The position numbers and the translations under genes were made by a program. From Rahnella variigena (GTDB taxonomy: Bacteria; Pseudomonadota; Gammaproteobacteria; Enterobacterales; Enterobacteriaceae), in contig NZ_NSDJ01000001.1 in the NCBI RefSeq assembly GCF_003610915.1, positions 2,480,001-2,544,000 of the forward strand: a stretch of 64,000 bases of DNA, written 5' to 3'. The notes beneath the pieces are model-generated. The model was not told where the DNA came from, did not search any database, and worked only from the letters and a program-made list of their open reading frames with translations. Shown here piece after piece: positions 52,195 through 63,423 of the stretch. The first letter of the stretch is position 1. Each line of letters starts with the position of its first letter.

Positions 52195-53470
52195 TGCACC
52201 TGCGGCGGGCAGTTCGCACGCCATGCAGCAGCTTTACCGTCTTTTTGAAAGCCGTGGCGGTGAACAATCCACTCACGCTCATGCACACTGGCAACAGGTG
52301 CTGCGCCTGGGTTTCCCGCACGCAAAACTGGAAGACTGGAAGTACACTCCGGTCTCTTCACTGCTGGGTAATCAGTTCTTTGCTCCGCAGCAACAGGCAC
52401 TGACTGTTGAACAGGTTAAATCGCTGGCGCTGCCAGTGGATTGCTACCGTCTGGTATTCATTGATGGCCGTTTCGATGCGGATCTCAGTGATTCTGATAC
52501 CGGTGCTTTTGAAATTGAAAAACTGAGCCCGGCGGCGCAACAGACGTTGCCTGATCCGATTCAGTCAGAAGTGTTTTTGCACCTGACCGAAAGCCTGGCG
52601 CAAGATTCCCTATCTGTACGTTTGCCCGCGGGCAAGCAGGCCGAGAAGCCGCTGTATCTTTTACATCTGAGCAGCGGTCGTGACCAGTCACGCGAAATGA
52701 ACACCGTACATCATCGCTATCATCTGGCGATTGAGGGCGGTGCGAATGCAGAAGTGATCGAACATTATCTCAGCCTGAACGATCACGGCCATTTCACCGG
52801 AGCACGTATGACGGTGAATGTGGGCGATAATGCCGATTTCACGCATTACAAACTGGCCTTTGAAAGTCAGGCAAGTTTCCACTTCTCGCATAACGATCTG
52901 GTTATCGGTCGCGATGCACGTGTTGCCAGCCATAGCTTCCTGCTGGGAGCGGGTCTGACCCGTAATAACACCAGTGCTCAGCTTAACGGTGAAAACAGCG
53001 AGCTCAACATTAACAGCCTGGTTCTGCCGGTTGATTCTGAGATTGCTGATACCCGTACTTATCTGGAACACAACAAAGGTTATTGCAACAGCAACCAGTT
53101 GCATAAAGTGATCGTGAACGATCGTGCTAAAGCGATTTTCAACGGCATGATCAAAGTGGCGCAGCACGCACTGAAAACCGACGGCAAAATGACCAACAAC
53201 AACTTGTTGCTGGGCAAACACACTGAGGTTGATACCAAACCGCAGCTGGAAATTTATGCCGATGATGTGAAGTGCAGCCACGGTGCTACTGTGGGTCGTA
53301 TCGACGACGAACAGCTTTTCTATCTGCGTACCCGTGGGATCAGCGGTCAGGATGCACAGCAAATGATCATCTTTGCTTTTGCCGCTGAACTGACGGAAGC
53401 CATTGAGAATGAAACCCTGCGTGAAGTCGTGATTGCCCGTATTGCAGGCCGGCTAAATCGAGGTAAGTAA
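52169..53470 (+). CDS. sufD: SufD, Fe-S scaffold subunit
   Basis: 433 aa (E. coli 423). N-terminal helical domain, then the beta-helix shared with SufB, with the conserved His in the [19 protein letters not shown] segment (the family's essential SufD His) and the C-terminal helices. It forms SufBC2D and aids iron entry. The ATG at 52169 lies inside sufC (AGGAGCAGGGTT ribosome site), suggesting coupling. Its TAA overlaps sufS. Confidence 0.95.
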   Translation: MAGLPTKSNAPAAGSSHAMQQLYRLFESRGGEQSTHAHAHWQQVLRLGFPHAKLEDWKYTPVSSLLGNQFFAPQQQALTVEQVKSLALPVDCYRLVFIDGRFDADLSDSDTGAFEIEKLSPAAQQTLPDPIQSEVFLHLTESLAQDSLSVRLPAGKQAEKPLYLLHLSSGRDQSREMNTVHHRYHLAIEGGANAEVIEHYLSLNDHGHFTGARMTVNVGDNADFTHYKLAFESQASFHFSHNDLVIGRDARVASHSFLLGAGLTRNNTSAQLNGENSELNINSLVLPVDSEIADTRTYLEHNKGYCNSNQLHKVIVNDRAKAIFNGMIKVAQHALKTDGKMTNNNLLLGKHTEVDTKPQLEIYADDVKCSHGATVGRIDDEQLFYLRTRGISGQDAQQMIIFAFAAELTEAIENETLREVVIARIAGRLNRGK

Positions 53471-54690
53471 TGAGTTTTCCACTGGAAAGAGTACGTAGCG
53501 ATTTCCCTGTGCTGAGCCGTGAAGTTAACGGCCAGCCGCTGGCCTACCTTGATAGCGCGGCCAGCGCACAGAAACCGCGTCAGGTCATTCAACGTGAAAT
53601 GTCTTTCTTCGAGCAAGGTTATGCTGCGGTTCACCGCGGCATTCACACCATGAGCGCGGAAGCCACCGAGCAGATGGAAAACGTCCGCACGCAGGCCGCA
53701 CAATTCATGAATGCTGCGTCGGCAGAAGAAATTGTCTTCGTGAAAGGTTCCACGGAAGCCATTAACCTGGTCGCCAATACCTGGGGGCGTGAGTTTTTAC
53801 AGCCCGGCGACCATATCATTCTGACCGAAATGGAACACCACGCGAACATCGTGCCATGGCAGATGCTGGCGAAAGAACGTGATCTGCATATTGATGTCTG
53901 GCACCTGACGCCGCAGGGAGAGCTGGATTTATCGCAGCTTGAATCCCTGATCACGCCGCGCACTAAATTGCTGACGCTGGCGCATGTTTCTAACGTGCTG
54001 GGCACCGTTAACCCGATCGAAAAAATCATTCCTCAGGCGAAAGCAGCAGGGCTGACCGTTCTGGTGGATGGCGCGCAGGCGGTGATGCATCACGCGGTTG
54101 ACGTTCAGGCGCTGGGTTGTGATTTCTATGTCTGGTCCGGGCACAAACTTTACGGACCTACCGGTATCGGCATTCTGTACGGTCGCAAAGCGTTGCTGGA
54201 GCAAATGCCACCGTGGGAAGGCGGCGGCTCAATGATCAAGCATGTCAGCTTGACCGAAGGGACGACCTTTGCCGCGGCTCCGTGGCGCTTTGAAGCGGGT
54301 ACTCCAAATACCGGCGGTATCATGGGGCTGGGCGCCGCCATTGAATATGTGACTGAACTGGGTCTGGAGAATATCCACGCTTATGAACAGGAGCTGATGG
54401 CTTACGCGCTGAAAGCGATGGAGCAGGTGCCGGATATTCAGATCTATGGCCCGGCGACGCGTGCAGGAGTGATTGCGTTCAATCTGGGTAAACACCACGC
54501 CTATGATGTCGGCAGCTTCCTTGATCAATACGGTATTGCCATTCGCACCGGTCATCACTGTGCGATGCCGTTAATGTCCTTCTACGGTGTACCGGCTATG
54601 TGCCGCGCATCGCTCGCGATGTACAATACCCGTGAAGAAGTCGACCGACTGGTCGCAGGACTGCAACGTATTCACCGGCTGTTGGGGTAA
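53470..54690 (+). CDS. sufS: SufS, cysteine desulfurase
   Basis: 406 aa, the E. coli length. Group II NifS-like PLP enzyme: [12 protein letters not shown], the PLP His in [11 protein letters not shown], Schiff-base Lys226 in [13 protein letters not shown] and catalytic Cys364 in [12 protein letters not shown]. It takes sulfur from cysteine as a persulfide and passes it to SufE. It starts at the sufD stop codon and is followed by sufE after 28 bases. Confidence 0.97.
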   Translation: MSFPLERVRSDFPVLSREVNGQPLAYLDSAASAQKPRQVIQREMSFFEQGYAAVHRGIHTMSAEATEQMENVRTQAAQFMNAASAEEIVFVKGSTEAINLVANTWGREFLQPGDHIILTEMEHHANIVPWQMLAKERDLHIDVWHLTPQGELDLSQLESLITPRTKLLTLAHVSNVLGTVNPIEKIIPQAKAAGLTVLVDGAQAVMHHAVDVQALGCDFYVWSGHKLYGPTGIGILYGRKALLEQMPPWEGGGSMIKHVSLTEGTTFAAAPWRFEAGTPNTGGIMGLGAAIEYVTELGLENIHAYEQELMAYALKAMEQVPDIQIYGPATRAGVIAFNLGKHHAYDVGSFLDQYGIAIRTGHHCAMPLMSFYGVPAMCRASLAMYNTREEVDRLVAGLQRIHRLLG

Positions 54691-54718
54691 TCCCGCCAGC
54701 CTTGATCAGGATGTTGTT

Positions 54719-55132
54719 ATGGCTTTGCCCGATAAAAATAAGTTAGTCAAAAACTTTTCCCGGTGCCCGAACTGGGAAGAGAAATATCTGTACGTGATCG
54801 AACTGGGTGGCCAGTTACCGGCTTTGGCGGAAGAACATCGTCAGGATGAAAACCTGATTTCCGGTTGCCAGAGCCAGGTATGGATTGTGATGCGTACTGA
54901 TGAAAACGGTGCGCTGACCTTTGAGGGTGACAGTGATGCTGCCATCGTGAAAGGTCTGGTGGCGATCGTGTTCAGCCTGTATCAGGGTCTGACTCCGCGT
55001 GATGTGGTAGAGCTGGATGTGCGTCCGTTCTTCACGGAGCTGGAACTGAGCCAGCATCTGACGCCTTCACGCTCGCAAGGGTTAGAAGCGATGATCCGCT
55101 CGATTCGTGCTAAGGCTGCTGAGCTGTCTTAA
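54719..55132 (+). CDS. sufE: SufE, sulfur acceptor protein
   Basis: 137 aa (E. coli 138). The acceptor Cys50 is in [13 protein letters not shown]. It takes persulfide sulfur from SufS Cys364 and delivers it to SufB. The start at 54719 ([13 protein letters not shown]) fits the family; an in-frame ATG at 54587 lies inside sufS. Last gene of the operon, followed by a strong hairpin. Confidence 0.95.
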   Translation: MALPDKNKLVKNFSRCPNWEEKYLYVIELGGQLPALAEEHRQDENLISGCQSQVWIVMRTDENGALTFEGDSDAAIVKGLVAIVFSLYQGLTPRDVVELDVRPFFTELELSQHLTPSRSQGLEAMIRSIRAKAAELS

Positions 55133-55149
55133 ATCAGCCCCGCAGTGCT

Positions 55150-55187
55150 GCTTTGCTCATTAGGAATTGTCTGCTAATGAGCAAAGC
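55150..55187. repeat. 14-bp perfect inverted repeat after the suf operon
   Basis: GCTTTGCTCATTAG / CTAATGAGCAAAGC with a 10-base loop, 17 bases past the sufE stop. No T-run follows, so it may be an mRNA 3' end stabiliser or a factor-assisted terminator. Confidence 0.7.
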
Positions 55188-55389
55188 AAATTCTCCGTTC
55201 TGCCTTTCGCAATTCGTTTTTAGTCTGATTTTTCAATTCACTATCTTTGCCATTTTCGCCTGACTCTCTTTCGGTAACTTTCTGATTTTCTGTGGTTTGA
55301 TTGCCACAAGATTCTGCGCTGCTAGTATTACCAGACGAGATAATGTCTTGCCTCAGATTGTCTGAGCGCAGGCCGAAAAAGGACTGAGT

Positions 55390-56406
55390 ATGAGACGCGC
55401 ATTACCCCTTCTGGCAATGTTAGTTGGCACGTTTATGGCAACGCATTCCATGACCGCAAGTGCAGCAGAATACCCTTTGCCGCCGGATAATAGCCGCCTG
55501 ATTGGCGAAAACACGACTTATGTGGTGCCGAATGACGGCAAACCACTGGAAGACGTGGCAGCGAAATACCAGATTGGCCTGATCGCCATGCTGGAAGCCA
55601 ATCCCGGCACGGATCCTTATCTGCCGAAAGCGGGAACCGTACTGACTATCCCTTCACAAATGCTGTTACCTGACACGAAACGTGAAGGTATCGTGGTGAA
55701 TCTGGCAGAACTGCGTCTGTACTACTATCCGAAAGGCGAGGATAAAGTCATCGTCTATCCGATTGGTATTGGCCAGCTGGGTCGTAACACGCCGGAAATG
55801 GTCACCTCAGTCAGCCAGAAAATCCCTAACCCTACGTGGACGCCGACGGCCAACATCCGCAAAGCGTATCTGAAAGACGGCATTACGTTGCCGGGAATGG
55901 TACCTGCTGGTCCGGATAACCCGATGGGACTTTTTGCGATGCGTCTGTCGGCCGGAACAGGGCAGTATCTGATCCACGGTACCAATGCCAACTTTGGTAT
56001 TGGTATGCGCGTGAGTTCCGGCTGTATTCGTCTGCGTCCGGACGATATCGAAGCGCTGTTTAACTCAGTTCCTAAAGGGACCCGCGTGCAGATTGTGAAT
56101 CAGCCAATCAAGTATGACGTGGAGCCCGACGGTAAGCGTTATATCGAAGTGCATCAACCTTTATCGCACACCGAAAAGGATGACCCGCAGACCAAACCGA
56201 TTCCGCTGACTGCAGCAATGAAGAAATTCATCAGGAACGATGAGACTAATGCTGCAATGGTGAAAGAGGCGATTACCCGCCGCTCAGGTATGCCTGTCGT
56301 GGTGAGTGTGGGTGATAAGGCAACAGATACGCCACCACCTGTTAATGAGCCGCAGACGGCAGCTTCGGCACAACAATCTGACGTGACAACCGCAAGCACG
56401 CAGTAA
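55390..56406 (+). CDS. ldtE: LdtE (YnhG), L,D-transpeptidase
   Basis: 338 aa (E. coli 334). Signal peptide at about 1-26 (ending MTASAAE), a LysM-like domain at about 44-92 (IGLIAMLEANPGTDPYLPKA), and a YkuD catalytic domain (about 98-235) with HGTNANFGIGMRVSSGCIRL holding the catalytic His and Cys. The C-terminal tail is Thr/Pro/Gln-rich. It makes 3-3 crosslinks in peptidoglycan. It sits between suf and lpp as in E. coli. Confidence 0.93.
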   Translation: MRRALPLLAMLVGTFMATHSMTASAAEYPLPPDNSRLIGENTTYVVPNDGKPLEDVAAKYQIGLIAMLEANPGTDPYLPKAGTVLTIPSQMLLPDTKREGIVVNLAELRLYYYPKGEDKVIVYPIGIGQLGRNTPEMVTSVSQKIPNPTWTPTANIRKAYLKDGITLPGMVPAGPDNPMGLFAMRLSAGTGQYLIHGTNANFGIGMRVSSGCIRLRPDDIEALFNSVPKGTRVQIVNQPIKYDVEPDGKRYIEVHQPLSHTEKDDPQTKPIPLTAAMKKFIRNDETNAAMVKEAITRRSGMPVVVSVGDKATDTPPPVNEPQTAASAQQSDVTTASTQ

Positions 56407-56440
56407 ACGTTACAAAAACGTTTCAGAAGCGATCTTCACT

Positions 56441-56467
56441 GAAGGAGCCATCATGGCTCCTTTTTTT
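56441..56467 (+). terminator. Terminator after ldtE
   Basis: AGGAGCCA-TCA-TGGCTCCT followed by seven T. Confidence 0.92.
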
Positions 56468-56565
56468 ATGTCAGTCGTTCGGGGGGCCATAGAGAGTGTT
56501 TTACGGATGAGTGTTGATGAAGGTTAGGTGCGTTGAAAGAAGGTAGGGGAGGACAAATTGCAGGC

Positions 56566-56593
56566 AAAAAAAATGGCGCACTGAGTGCGCCAT
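56566..56593 (-). terminator. Terminator after lpp
   Basis: On the minus strand ATGGCGCAC-TCA-GTGCGCCAT followed by a long T-run, 20 bases past the lpp stop. Confidence 0.93.
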
Positions 56594-56612
56594 TGAACTA
56601 GAGAAGTAAATA

Positions 56613-56870
<258 letters not shown>

Positions 56871-56885
56871 TTAATCTCCATGTAG

Positions 56886-56900
56886 CGTTACAAGTATTAC
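56886..56900 (-). promoter_or_regulatory. lpp promoter -10 and start region
   Basis: On the minus strand TAATAC (56899-56894) and the start GCTACATGGAGATTAAC match the remembered E. coli lpp promoter, giving a 37-nt leader ending in CTAGAGGG before the ATG. Confidence 0.75.
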
Positions 56901-57089
56901 ACAAACTATTTTCTAATGAGAATAATTTTTTGTCGGTAAACGCTATATTTTGATCGTTCGCTCAAAGAAGCATCTTTTTTTTCGAAAAAGTTAAAAATTG
57001 CTGCGAAAACAGCTGTATTCCATGGGACTTATCCCAATTTTGCTACGACCGCTTTTCGCACTTTTTATGAAACAAGATACTTTTTGAAT

Positions 57090-57115
57090 AAATAAACGCC
57101 ACATTTCGCGGCGTT
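57090..57115 (-). terminator. Terminator after pykF
   Basis: On the minus strand AACGCC-GCGAAATGT-GGCGTT followed by TATTTATT, 28 bases past the pykF stop. Confidence 0.7.
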
Positions 57116-57142
57116 CATTAATGCTCCTGGTCACGTTTTTAA

Positions 57143-58555
57143 TTAAACAACATGCACCGATGAAGTATTTGTTGTGCCGCTCTGAACCAGTGCGCCAGAA
57201 ACCATCACTACGATGTCGCCTTTCTGAGCCAGACCACTTTCGATAGCGGCTTCTTTACCGATACGGTAGAAATCATCAGTAGAGGCAATTTCTTTCACCA
57301 ACTGAGTCACAACACCTTTGGTCAGGATTAACTGACGTGCTGTGATTTCATTGGTGGTCAGAGCCAGGATAGTGGCATGCGGGAAGTATTTACGCACAGC
57401 TTTAGCAGATTTACCACCGCTGGTTGCAACAACGATAAGTGGCGCATCCAGTTTCTCAGCAGTTTCTACCGCACCGCGGCAAACGGCTTCAGTAATACGC
57501 AGTTTGCGGTTGTCGTTCTGACCATCAATGCGGCTTTGCATTACGCGGTCAGTACGGTCACAAATGGTGGCCATGATAGTCACAGCTTCCAGCGGGTATT
57601 TACCTTTCGCACTTTCACCAGACAGCATGACAGCATCGGTGCCGTCGATGATGGCGTTAGCCACGTCGCCTGCTTCAGCGCGGGTAGGGCGCGGGTTTTT
57701 GATCATGGAATCGAGCATTTGCGTAGCGGTGATAACCACTTTGCGGGCGCGGTTACATTTCTCAATCATCATCTTCTGCGCAAAGATAACTTCTTCAACC
57801 GGGATTTCAACGCCCAGGTCGCCACGGGCAACCATGATGCCGTCAGAAGCTTCGAGGATTTCGTCGAAGTTGTTCAGGCCTTCCTGGTTTTCAATTTTGG
57901 AGATGATCTGGATGTGCTCGCCACCGTGTGCTTTCAGGTGTTCGCGGATTTCCAGAACGTCAGAACGTTTACGGATGAAGGAAGCCGCGACGAAGTCAAC
58001 GCCTTGCTCACAACCGAAGATCAGGTCACGTTTGTCTTTTTCTGCCAGCGCTGGCAGGGCGATAGAAACGCCTGGCAGGTTAACGCCTTTGTTCTCGCCC
58101 AGGTCGCCGTTGTTCAGCACTTTACAGGTCACTTCGGTTTCAGTGACGTTAGTCACTTCCATACCGATCAGGCCGTCATCGACCAGAATGGTATTGCCGA
58201 TTTTCAGGTCAGCTGCGAAGCCCTGATAGGTCACAGCCACGCGCTGAGTGTTACCGATAACGCTTTGATCAGTGGTGAAGGTATAAGTCTGACCCGCAAC
58301 CAGAGAAGCGTCTTTGCCGCCTTCCAGTTTCATGGTGCGGATTTCAGGACCTTTGGTGTCCAGCAGAATTGCCGCTTTGTGACCGGTCTTCGCCATCACG
58401 TTGCGGATATTTTGGATGCGCTGACCGTGCTCTTCATAATCACCGTGGGAGAAGTTCAGACGCATAACGTTCATGCCTGCATCAAGCAGTTTGGTCAGCA
58501 TTTCTTCGGATTCGGTTTTCGGGCCGATGGTACAAACAATTTTGGTCTTTTTCAT
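57143..58555 (-). CDS. pykF: PykF, pyruvate kinase I
   Basis: 470 aa, the E. coli length. [20 protein letters not shown] and [13 protein letters not shown] at the N-terminus, catalytic Lys region [33 protein letters not shown] and [11 protein letters not shown], then the C-terminal allosteric domain that binds fructose 1,6-bisphosphate. It converts PEP and ADP to pyruvate and ATP. It opposes PpsA, also in this window. A Cra-type site lies about 230 bp upstream. Confidence 0.98.
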   Translation of the reverse strand: MKKTKIVCTIGPKTESEEMLTKLLDAGMNVMRLNFSHGDYEEHGQRIQNIRNVMAKTGHKAAILLDTKGPEIRTMKLEGGKDASLVAGQTYTFTTDQSVIGNTQRVAVTYQGFAADLKIGNTILVDDGLIGMEVTNVTETEVTCKVLNNGDLGENKGVNLPGVSIALPALAEKDKRDLIFGCEQGVDFVAASFIRKRSDVLEIREHLKAHGGEHIQIISKIENQEGLNNFDEILEASDGIMVARGDLGVEIPVEEVIFAQKMMIEKCNRARKVVITATQMLDSMIKNPRPTRAEAGDVANAIIDGTDAVMLSGESAKGKYPLEAVTIMATICDRTDRVMQSRIDGQNDNRKLRITEAVCRGAVETAEKLDAPLIVVATSGGKSAKAVRKYFPHATILALTTNEITARQLILTKGVVTQLVKEIASTDDFYRIGKEAAIESGLAQKGDIVVMVSGALVQSGTTNTSSVHVV

Positions 58556-59109
58556 GACGATTTTATCTACAAGTTGTGATGGAATGGAAAAGTGTTTGCC
58601 TGACAGCAGAGCTGCCCGCGCGGAATTGAGATGGTGCCTGGTTGAATCAAATCATTACTAAGCGTAGAAGACTGTGAAAGGAATGGTGTAGTAAGTTCAG
58701 CCAAAGCATAGCGATTTGTGCGATTTATCATCGCTACTGGAGTAGTCACGCTTTTATTAGGGCGATATCGACAGATCAAGGGGCTGAAACCATTCAATCG
58801 AAGAGACGATGCGTATTATAGAGGGGAACGGGGTGGGAAACCAAATAAAAAACGTGATGTTGCGCAAGCTTAGGAGAGATATCGGAACGTTGTTTTGAAT
58901 TCAACCAATGCGGGCAGCGTATCAGTCTGCAGGTCACAACATTTTTTTCACCGAGCGTTCGCAAATGACACAAGTAACAAATAATCGTAAAAAAATACAA
59001 ACAGATGTCGTTGAAGATCACTGAAAAACATCAGGCAGAACAGTTCAGGGATTTTAGTGTTGGGAGGTGAATCAGGTTTACATCAGAGAGGCAAGAGAGA
59101 ACGTTGCTT
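58556..59109. other. Region between pykF and the tRNA genes
   Basis: 554 bp. It carries the long pykF leader and promoter region with the Cra-type site (58785-58796). The rest is the 3' flank of the tRNA-Val pair; I see no ORF with support. Confidence 0.55.
58785..58796 (+). promoter_or_regulatory. Cra (FruR) site upstream of pykF
   Basis: TGAAACCATTCA fits TGAAWCSNTHHW at every position. It is about 230 bp upstream of pykF, which Cra represses in E. coli. Confidence 0.72.
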
Positions 59110-59186
59110 TGGTGCGTCCGAGTGGACTCGAACCACCGACCCCCACCATGTCAAGGTGGTGCTCTAACCAACTGAGCTACGGACGC
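59110..59186 (-). tRNA. valW: tRNA-Val (GAC)
   Basis: 77 nt including an encoded CCA. Acceptor stem GCGTCCG / CGGACGC, anticodon loop TTGACAT between CCACC and GGTGG, T-loop TTCGAGT. The GAC anticodon reads GUC and GUU. It is the second of two identical copies in transcription order. The symbol follows the E. coli valV-valW pair near mdtK. Confidence 0.96.
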
Positions 59187-59214
59187 ACATCATGCAACGG
59201 TACTGCGAGAAAAT

Positions 59215-59291
59215 TGGTGCGTCCGAGTGGACTCGAACCACCGACCCCCACCATGTCAAGGTGGTGCTCTAACCAACTGAGCTACGGACGC
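59215..59291 (-). tRNA. valV: tRNA-Val (GAC)
   Basis: 77 nt, identical in sequence to the copy at 59110-59186, with encoded CCA and a 28-base spacer between the two. Probably one transcript. Confidence 0.96.
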
Positions 59292-59511
59292 ATCGTTTTT
59301 CTGTCTGTCAGCCAGTGTTGGCGACGGGGACGAATATTAACGACCTCTCTGAACACTGGCAAGGGAAAAAAGACATTTTCCTGTCATATTGTGCGTGACT
59401 GTCGAGCTAATGCGCATTGCGTTGTTTTTTTAGGCATAACAGCCACTATGCAGACCCTAAACACCACGCGCTTCCAGGTGAAAATTTCATCGCGTGGGTG
59501 AGAGCAGAGGA

Positions 59512-60885
59512 TCAGCGACCGGCTTTTTGCAAAATAGTGTAGGACGGTTGCTTCTGCAACCAGCGCATGCGCAGGGTCATCATTAGCGCCGCAAAGGTCA
59601 GTCCCAGAATAAATCCGCACCAGAAACCACTTGGTCCCATTCTCGGCACCAGCAAATCGGTAAGGCCCAGCATGTATCCGACCGGCAGTCCCAGCACCCA
59701 ATAGGCGATGAACGTGATATAGAAGATAGAGCGTGTATCTTTATAGCCACGCAAAATACCGCTGCCAATCACCTGGATGGCGTCTGAAATCTGGAACAAC
59801 GCCGCAAAAATCAACAGGTGCGAGGCCAGCATCACCACTTCGGGACTGTCGTTATACAGCGCGGCAATGTGTTCACGGAACAAAATTGCCGTCGTCGCGG
59901 TACAACAGGCCATGAGAATACCGGTCACGATACTGGTATAAGCGGCGACTTTCGCACCTTCAACGGAAGATTCCCCAAGCTTTGAACCCACCCGAATCGT
60001 CGCTGCCACACCGAGTGAAAGCGGTACGACAAACATTAGTGAGCCGACGTTAAGGGCTATCTGATGGCTGGCCACGGCCACGATCCCCAGCGGAGAAACC
60101 AGCAGGGCCACGATAGCGAACAGCGTGACTTCGAAGAACAATGCAAGCGCAATCGGCAGGCCCAGTTGTGAAAGACGGCGTAGTGTCGCCCAGTCGGGTT
60201 TGGCAAAACGCGAAACAGGCTGAGTGTCACGCAGGGCACGGTTATGACGGACATAAAATCGCATCATAAAGAACATTACCCAGTAGACGGTTCCCGTGGC
60301 GACGCCGCAGCCGACACCGCCAAGGGCAGGCGCGCCGAATTTACCGTAGATGAAAATATAGTTAACGGGAATATTCACCAGTAAACCGATAAAGCCAAAT
60401 ACCATCCCCGGCTTGGTTTTGGACAAGCCTTCGCACTGGTCGCGCAGCACCTGGAAGAACAAGTAACCAGGTGCGCCCCACATGATGGCATGCAAATAAC
60501 CGACAGCCTTTTCTTTCAGCTCCGGATCAATATTGTGCATCAGGCCGAGGATATGGTCGCAGTGATAGAGTACGGCGATGACCAGCACGGACACGCCGGA
60601 GGCCAGCCAGAATCCCTGCTGAACCTGATGACCAATTTTGTCGCGACGACCGGCACCGTTTAAATGCGCGATGGTGGGCGTCAGGGACAGTAACAAACCA
60701 TGTCCGAATAAGATCGCGGGCAACCAGATGGAGGTCCCGACGGCGACGGCGGCCATGTCCGTGGCACTGACCGAACCGGCCATTATGGTGTCGACAACGC
60801 CCATGGAAGTCTGAGCGATTTGCGCAAGGATGACCGGAATGGCAAGCGCTAATAAAATCCGCGCCTCTGCAAGGTACTTCTGCAC
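59512..60885 (-). CDS. mdtK: MdtK (NorM), MATE multidrug efflux pump
   Basis: 457 aa, the E. coli length. Twelve membrane helices in two MATE halves, with [26 protein letters not shown] at the N-terminus and the conserved Asp in helix 1. It exports fluoroquinolones and cationic dyes using Na+ or H+. It is divergent from the riboflavin synthase gene across 255 bp, as in E. coli. Confidence 0.96.
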   Translation of the reverse strand: MQKYLAEARILLALAIPVILAQIAQTSMGVVDTIMAGSVSATDMAAVAVGTSIWLPAILFGHGLLLSLTPTIAHLNGAGRRDKIGHQVQQGFWLASGVSVLVIAVLYHCDHILGLMHNIDPELKEKAVGYLHAIMWGAPGYLFFQVLRDQCEGLSKTKPGMVFGFIGLLVNIPVNYIFIYGKFGAPALGGVGCGVATGTVYWVMFFMMRFYVRHNRALRDTQPVSRFAKPDWATLRRLSQLGLPIALALFFEVTLFAIVALLVSPLGIVAVASHQIALNVGSLMFVVPLSLGVAATIRVGSKLGESSVEGAKVAAYTSIVTGILMACCTATTAILFREHIAALYNDSPEVVMLASHLLIFAALFQISDAIQVIGSGILRGYKDTRSIFYITFIAYWVLGLPVGYMLGLTDLLVPRMGPSGFWCGFILGLTFAALMMTLRMRWLQKQPSYTILQKAGR

Positions 60886-61140
60886 AGATACACCTTTTTT
60901 TGTTGATTATATTGAATAAAAAACGCCACGAAGGGTGGCCATAAAGAGTGGGAAATAGTCCGAAGATTGTACATTGTCGGTATTTTTAAGCAAACAAAGC
61001 TGTTAACGAGCGGTTAAATAATGAAATGAAAGCAGACCGTGCTATTTCTGCCCGTGAGGATTTGGCTTTCCATTAAATCTGCGGCAAACTGACAACAGTG
61101 TCGTTTTTAATACAACAGACTTATGAATTGAGGAAAGGCT

Positions 61141-61794
61141 ATGTTTACCGGAATTGTTCAAGGAACCGGAACCGTCGTATCGATCGACGAAAAACCTAAT
61201 TTCAGAACCCACGTTGTTCGCATGCCGGAAGATATGCTCGACAATCTGCAACTGGGTGCTTCTGTTTCTCATAATGGCTGCTGCCTGACGGTGACAGAGG
61301 TCAATGGTGACCTGGTCAGCTTCGACCTGATCAAAGAAACGCTTCGTCTGACCAATTTGGATGATCTCAACGTCGGCGACTCTGTGAATCTGGAACGTGC
61401 TGCGCGTTTCAATGATGAAATCGGCGGCCATCTGATGTCGGGACATATTATTTGTACCGCGGAAGTGGCGAAGATTTTGACATCTGAAAATAACCGGCAG
61501 ATCTGGTTCCGTATGCCACATGAAGATCTGATGAAGTATGTATTACATAAAGGTTATATCGGCATTGATGGTATTAGTCTGACCGTCGGCGAAGTTACCC
61601 GTACTCGTTTCTGCGTACATCTAATTCCGGAAACGTTGCAACGTACCACGCTGGGGACTAAACGTTTGGGGGATAAAATCAATATCGAAATCGACCCGCA
61701 GACTCAGGCAATTGTCGATACGGTCGAACGCGTTCTGGCCAGCCGTGAAGCTGCAATTGCTACCGCGCAAGCCATGATCGAGAAGTCTGAATAA
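61141..61794 (+). CDS. ribC: Riboflavin synthase (alpha chain)
   Basis: 217 aa (E. coli RibC 213). Two tandem lumazine-binding barrels: [17 protein letters not shown] and [11 protein letters not shown] in the first, then [15 protein letters not shown] and [12 protein letters not shown] in the second. It dismutates two 6,7-dimethyl-8-ribityllumazines into riboflavin. The symbol follows E. coli use (ribC); other systems call it ribE. AGGAAAGG precedes the ATG. No FMN riboswitch is apparent. Confidence 0.96.
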   Translation: MFTGIVQGTGTVVSIDEKPNFRTHVVRMPEDMLDNLQLGASVSHNGCCLTVTEVNGDLVSFDLIKETLRLTNLDDLNVGDSVNLERAARFNDEIGGHLMSGHIICTAEVAKILTSENNRQIWFRMPHEDLMKYVLHKGYIGIDGISLTVGEVTRTRFCVHLIPETLQRTTLGTKRLGDKINIEIDPQTQAIVDTVERVLASREAAIATAQAMIEKSE

Positions 61795-61835
61795 CATCAT
61801 TTTCAGCCAAATATTTTCCAGAGACTGCAAAAAAG

Positions 61836-61864
61836 AAAAACCGGACTTTCAGGTCCGGTTTTTT
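61836..61864. terminator. Bidirectional terminator between ribC and cfa
   Basis: ACCGGAC-TTTCAG-GTCCGGT with an A-run before and a T-run after, between convergent genes. Confidence 0.9.
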
Positions 61865-61891
61865 ATGTCGTTTAGTTGCTGTTAATGAGGG

Positions 61892-63043
61892 TTAACGTGG
61901 AACGCGCATTCCGCCGTCAACGCCTTCAGGACTGAATACCACTTGCCAGAGCTGAATATCACGAGCCCTGAATGCCCCTGCGCAGGCATTGAGATAATAC
62001 GTGAACATGCGGTGGAAACGATCGCCATATTTTTCTGCCAGTTCAGGCCAGTGTTTCTGGAAACGTTCATGCCACGCCATCAGTGTACGGTCATAATCCG
62101 CGCCGATATTGTGCCAGTCTTCCATGACAAACAAAGATTCGCTGGTTTGCGCAATTTGCTGAACAGAAGGCAGGCAGCCGTTCGGGAAGATATATTTATC
62201 AATCCACGGGTCGACGTTAAGATCTGTTTTGTTAGAACCAATAGTGTGCAGCAGGAAAATGCCGTCAGGTTTGATATTACGTTTGGCGACATTAAAGTAT
62301 GTCTGGTAATTCTTCGGACCGACATGCTCGAACATCCCGACCGAGACAATCCGGTCAAACTGATCGTTGAGGTCACGGTAATCCTGTAGGAGGATCGTGA
62401 CATCCAGTCCTTCACATCTTTTTTGCGCGAGCTTTTGTTGTTCTGCGGAAATAGTGACACCAACGACACTGACACCATAATTGCGTGCCGCAAACTCTGA
62501 CAATCCACCCCAGCCGCAACCAATATCGAGCAAACGCTGCCCCGGTTTTAATTGCAGTTTATCGCAGATCATTTTGAGTTTTGCTTCCTGCGCTTCTTCC
62601 AGCGTTGTTGCTTCTTTCCAGTAGCCACAGGAATATTGCATATACGGGTCGAGCATCAGCGTGAATAAATCGTTGCCCAAATCATAATGCTCTTTGCCGA
62701 CAATCCATGCACGTTTACGCGATTGCAAATTGGTAAGGCGTGCCGCGGCTACCCGCAGAGTGTCTTTAAAATGGTGGGGGAGTTTATTTTCCAAACCTGC
62801 ACGGAGAACACGCTGGAAAAAAATATCAAGGCGGTCACATTCCCACCAACCATCCATATAGCTTTCACCCAGACCCAGAGAACCTTCCTGTAAAACACGC
62901 TTAAAAAAGTCAGTGTTTTTTACTTTAAGGTCGAAAGGGCGATTACCATTTACCTGGATGTCTGCCATCGCCAGCATTTCACTGGCTATCCGATACCACT
63001 GATTATCCTGAATGCTTAGGTCTTCTATACACGATGAACTCAT
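61892..63043 (-). CDS. cfa: Cfa, cyclopropane-fatty-acyl-phospholipid synthase
   Basis: 383 aa (E. coli 382). N-terminal lipid-binding part with GLGESYMDGWWECDRLD, SAM-dependent methyltransferase core with LLDIGCGWGGLSEFAA, then DRIVSVGMFEHVGPKNYQTYF (bicarbonate/substrate site) and the C-terminal CAGAFRARDIQLWQVVF. It adds a methylene from SAM across cis double bonds of membrane lipids, mainly on entry to stationary phase. Confidence 0.97.
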   Translation of the reverse strand: MSSSCIEDLSIQDNQWYRIASEMLAMADIQVNGNRPFDLKVKNTDFFKRVLQEGSLGLGESYMDGWWECDRLDIFFQRVLRAGLENKLPHHFKDTLRVAAARLTNLQSRKRAWIVGKEHYDLGNDLFTLMLDPYMQYSCGYWKEATTLEEAQEAKLKMICDKLQLKPGQRLLDIGCGWGGLSEFAARNYGVSVVGVTISAEQQKLAQKRCEGLDVTILLQDYRDLNDQFDRIVSVGMFEHVGPKNYQTYFNVAKRNIKPDGIFLLHTIGSNKTDLNVDPWIDKYIFPNGCLPSVQQIAQTSESLFVMEDWHNIGADYDRTLMAWHERFQKHWPELAEKYGDRFHRMFTYYLNACAGAFRARDIQLWQVVFSPEGVDGGMRVPR

Positions 63044-63423
63044 AGCTTCTCCATCACTTTCTCTTCTGACTTATTAACCTGCCGGGAAAAGCAAAGGCTA
63101 TTTTTTGCAGGTCTTTATGAGAACAGACGACTAGCGCCTCGTCCGATATCCGACACCAACAGAGGAAATTTAGAAGAACGCCTGCGGGCACAAGTCACGC
63201 AGGAAAATCATCCTTGAAAAACGTACTAGAAAAAATAGTGTGACGCATTCCGCGCGTCCGGTTTAAGTATGTAATAAAAGTTTTGTAAAAATGCTATTTT
63301 ATTGGGTTTTGTTGAGTATAGGCTCGCCGGCAGGCATTCTCAATAGTTAATCGTCACGAATGAAAATGACCAGTAAGTGATTGTAACTTATGGTCATTAT
63401 AACGATTAACTTTCAAGGCTTAC
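63044..63423. other. Gene-free stretch between cfa and punC
   Basis: 380 bp upstream of cfa and downstream of punC. It should hold the cfa promoters. I see no ORF, clear terminator or named operator. Confidence 0.5.

Noticed and set aside
57377..58579. 400-codon plus-strand frame
   Set aside because: It is antisense to pykF, which has full family identity; codon bias of pykF opens the opposite strand.
59067..59501. 144-codon plus-strand frame with the phrase PSGLEPPTPTMSRWCSNQ occurring twice
   Set aside because: It is the antisense translation of the two identical tRNA-Val genes, a common annotation artefact.
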